Assembly (NCBI GenBank): GCA_020721655.1
Contig: DYMG01000017.1
Span: 1 to 36,593, forward strand
Direction: 5' to 3'
DNA: 36,593 nt
Source: Paludibacter propionicigenes
GTDB lineage: Bacteria > Bacteroidota > Bacteroidia > Bacteroidales > JAFGXI01
Position numbers and translations under genes: made by a program. Position 1 is the first letter of the stretch; each line of letters opens with the position of its first letter. Shown piece by piece: positions 34,574 through 36,593 of this stretch. A model generated the notes under the pieces. The model saw only the letters and a list, made by a program, of their open reading frames with translations. It did no database searches and was not told the origin of the DNA.

Positions 34574-34966
34574 ATGGCAAAAAAAATACTATCAATAACA
34601 TTAATTTACTTTGTGTTTTTCACTTTTTTATCATTAAATAGTAACGATGATAAAGATTATAACACTTGCTTAGAAAGATACGATACAAATTGGGGAGAAG
34701 CTTGTCCAGATTGTACTTATAGTCCCGATATTTTTAAAGCATTTTATAAAAATATTTGCGATGAACCTATAGACGTGCTAATAAGTTTGCAAAAAAAAGA
34801 TAAAAAATGGGATTGCTTCTATTTTGAAAACGTTAAACCAAACGAAAAACTTACAACTTTTGTTTGCAAAGGAACCGGAAAAACTTTAAAATGGGCAAGA
34901 AAAGCCGGCGATAAAGAAATAGTGTTCCCAACAAAAGAAGAAGTAAACGAGCAGTACAAAAAATAA
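34574..34966 (+). CDS. small secreted Cys-containing hypothetical protein
   Basis: Signal-like N-terminus; 5 Cys in the mature region; no known domain recognised. Confidence 0.65.
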   Translation: MAKKILSITLIYFVFFTFLSLNSNDDKDYNTCLERYDTNWGEACPDCTYSPDIFKAFYKNICDEPIDVLISLQKKDKKWDCFYFENVKPNEKLTTFVCKGTGKTLKWARKAGDKEIVFPTKEEVNEQYKK

Positions 34967-35671
34967 ATGAAAAACAAAGTATATTTAATTCCCACAACTT
35001 TAGGTGAAAGCGAAATTGGTAGCGTAATACCAAACAATGTTGTAGAAATTGTTAAAAAAATTAAAGTTTTTATTATTGAAGATATTAGGACTGCACGCCG
35101 ATATTTGCGAAAATTAGATAGAACTTTTGATATAGACTCTTGTGTTTTTTTTGAAATAAATAAACATACTAAGTCAATTGAGCTAAGTAAGTTTTTTGCA
35201 ACAAATAATAAAACAGATATTGGAATAATTTCAGAAGCTGGTTGCCCCGGAATTGCAGACCCTGGTGCCGATGTTGTTAAACTTGCACACGAAAAAAATA
35301 TGCAGGTTGTTCCTTTGGTCGGGCCATCATCAATATTAATGGCTTTAATTTCATCGGGGTTTAATGGGCAAAATTTCGCATTTGTTGGCTATATACCTAT
35401 AAATAAGAAAGATAGAATTGCCAAAATTTTAGAACTTGAGGCTCGTTCATTAAAAGAAAATCAAACACAAATTTTCATAGAAACTCCGTTTAGAAATTCA
35501 TATTTGTTTGATGATATTGTAAATACTTGTTCAAAAAACACAAAACTTTGCATTGCAACCGATATTTCTTTAGATACAGAATTTATAAAAACAAAATCTA
35601 TTGATGATTGGAAAAAAAATAAACCAAATTTGGAAAAAAGACCTACTGTTTTTTTAATACATAAAAATTAG
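34967..35671 (+). CDS. SAM-dependent tetrapyrrole-methylase fold protein (RsmI-like)
   Basis: 'KVYLIPTTLGE', 'DIGIISEAGCPGIADPGADVVKLAHEKNMQVVPLVGPSSILMALISSGFNGQNFAFVGYIP' RsmI/YraL-like motifs. Confidence 0.92.
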   Translation: MKNKVYLIPTTLGESEIGSVIPNNVVEIVKKIKVFIIEDIRTARRYLRKLDRTFDIDSCVFFEINKHTKSIELSKFFATNNKTDIGIISEAGCPGIADPGADVVKLAHEKNMQVVPLVGPSSILMALISSGFNGQNFAFVGYIPINKKDRIAKILELEARSLKENQTQIFIETPFRNSYLFDDIVNTCSKNTKLCIATDISLDTEFIKTKSIDDWKKNKPNLEKRPTVFLIHKN

Positions 35672-35710
35672 TAGTGCGTAGTATTTGTAGTTATTTGAAA
35701 AAGATTTAAA

Positions 35711-36593
35711 ATGAATTTAGACCAATATATTGATAACATCAATAAACGCTACAAGTTAGGCAATGCGACTGAACACACGTTTCGTGGCGACCTGCAACAA
35801 TTGATAGAAAGTTTAGTACCATCGATTCGGGCAACCAACGAACCGAAAAGACAGAGTTGCGGAGCACCAGATTACATTCTGACCAAAAAAGAAATTCCAG
35901 TTGGATTTATTGAAGCAAAGGATATTGGCGACAAAGACCTTGAAGGAGCGAAGAAAACAGGAAATAAAGAACAATTCGACCGATACAAAGCATCGTTGAA
36001 TAATTTGATTTTTACCGACTATATCGACTTTCATTTATATCGTGAGGGACAATTTGTAACCAAAATCGCAATTGCCGAACTCCAATACCCATCCTCCGGA
36101 GGGGTGTCCGAAGGACGGGGAGGTCGTATAGTGCCATTACCAGAAAACTTCGCAAGTTTTGAAAACTTCATAAAAGACTTTTGCACCCACATTGGGCAAA
36201 CCATAAAAAGTAGTAAACAACTTGCCGAAATGATGGCTGGCAAAGCACGTCTTCTTTCTGAGGTTATTGAAAAAGCATTGACAAGCGACGAAAACAACAG
36301 CGAAGACAGTACGCTGAAAGACCAAATGAACGCTTTTAAACAAATCCTGATACACGATATTACACCCAAAGGATTTGCCGATGTGTACGCCCAAACCATT
36401 GCTTACGGAATGTTTGCAGCACGTTATCACGACCCTACTTTGCCAACTTTTAGCCGACAAGAAGCCTACGAACTGATACCAAAATCAAATCCATTTTTGA
36501 AAAAACTATTTGGATATATTGCAGGTTTAGAGGTTGACGACCGCATAAAATGGATTGTGGACGATTTGGTAAATATTTTCCTTGCTTGCAACG
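35711..36593 (+). CDS. N-terminal part of a type ISP-like/class-1 restriction-modification enzyme (truncated by the window end)
   Basis: Open frame from ATG 35711 to the window end: 'MNLDQYIDNINKRYKLGNATEHTFRGDLQQLIESLVP...CGAPDYILTKKEIPVGFIEAKDIGDKDLEGAKKTGNKEQFDRYKASLNNLIFTDYIDFHLY' (PD-(D/E)xK nuclease); missing from the ORF track because it has no stop in the window. Confidence 0.82.
   Translation, partial: MNLDQYIDNINKRYKLGNATEHTFRGDLQQLIESLVPSIRATNEPKRQSCGAPDYILTKKEIPVGFIEAKDIGDKDLEGAKKTGNKEQFDRYKASLNNLIFTDYIDFHLYREGQFVTKIAIAELQYPSSGGVSEGRGGRIVPLPENFASFENFIKDFCTHIGQTIKSSKQLAEMMAGKARLLSEVIEKALTSDENNSEDSTLKDQMNAFKQILIHDITPKGFADVYAQTIAYGMFAARYHDPTLPTFSRQEAYELIPKSNPFLKKLFGYIAGLEVDDRIKWIVDDLVNIFLACN
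36089..36126. repeat. GC-rich palindromic element inside the R-M coding sequence
   Basis: CCATCCTCCGGAGGGGTGTCCGAAGGACGGGGAGG contains CCTCCGGAGG and GTCC-GAA-GGAC palindromes; much higher GC than surroundings. Confidence 0.7.

Noticed and set aside
35813-36460. Minus-strand ORFs 35813-36034, 36031-36399 and 36137-36460 in the ORF track
   Set aside because: Antisense to the open plus-strand R-M enzyme frame that starts at 35711 and has clear nuclease motifs.

Overview
AT-rich Bacteroidota (probably Bacteroidales-type) chromosomal window. It is mostly housekeeping genes: trmH-like methylase, exonuclease, FAH-family protein, pepD, folB, PfkB kinase, tRNA-Asn, RluD-like and RsmI-like genes. Several accessory or unusual loci stand out. 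(1) A ~10.8 kb operon (16595-27404) encodes an Mrp/Mbh/Mbx-type respiratory complex related to complex I and group-4 hydrogenase. Its two MrpD-like antiporter subunits are fused (1041 aa), its large subunit has both NiFe CxxC motifs reading CxxE, and its ferredoxin subunit is fused to a GltD/NfnB-like NAD(P)H:FAD oxidoreductase. This is the best candidate for an under-described system; it suggests an ion-pumping ferredoxin/NAD(P)H oxidoreductase rather than a hydrogenase. (2) An ECF sigma factor is translationally coupled (ATGA) to one protein with an anti-sigma-like N-terminus, a TM helix, a disordered periplasmic linker and an outer-membrane beta-barrel, i.e. a dual-membrane-spanning anti-sigma architecture. 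(3) An unannotated candidate small RNA lies on the minus strand at ~11928-12003, with a -7 box, a 5' hairpin and an intrinsic terminator. (4) A CitD-CitE fusion sits next to a HARE-HNH nuclease and a possible 16-codon remnant of a lost gene. (5) Several long palindromic intergenic repeats occur, plus a GC-rich palindromic element lying in-frame inside a type ISP-like restriction enzyme gene at the right edge. No CRISPR array or IS transposase was seen.
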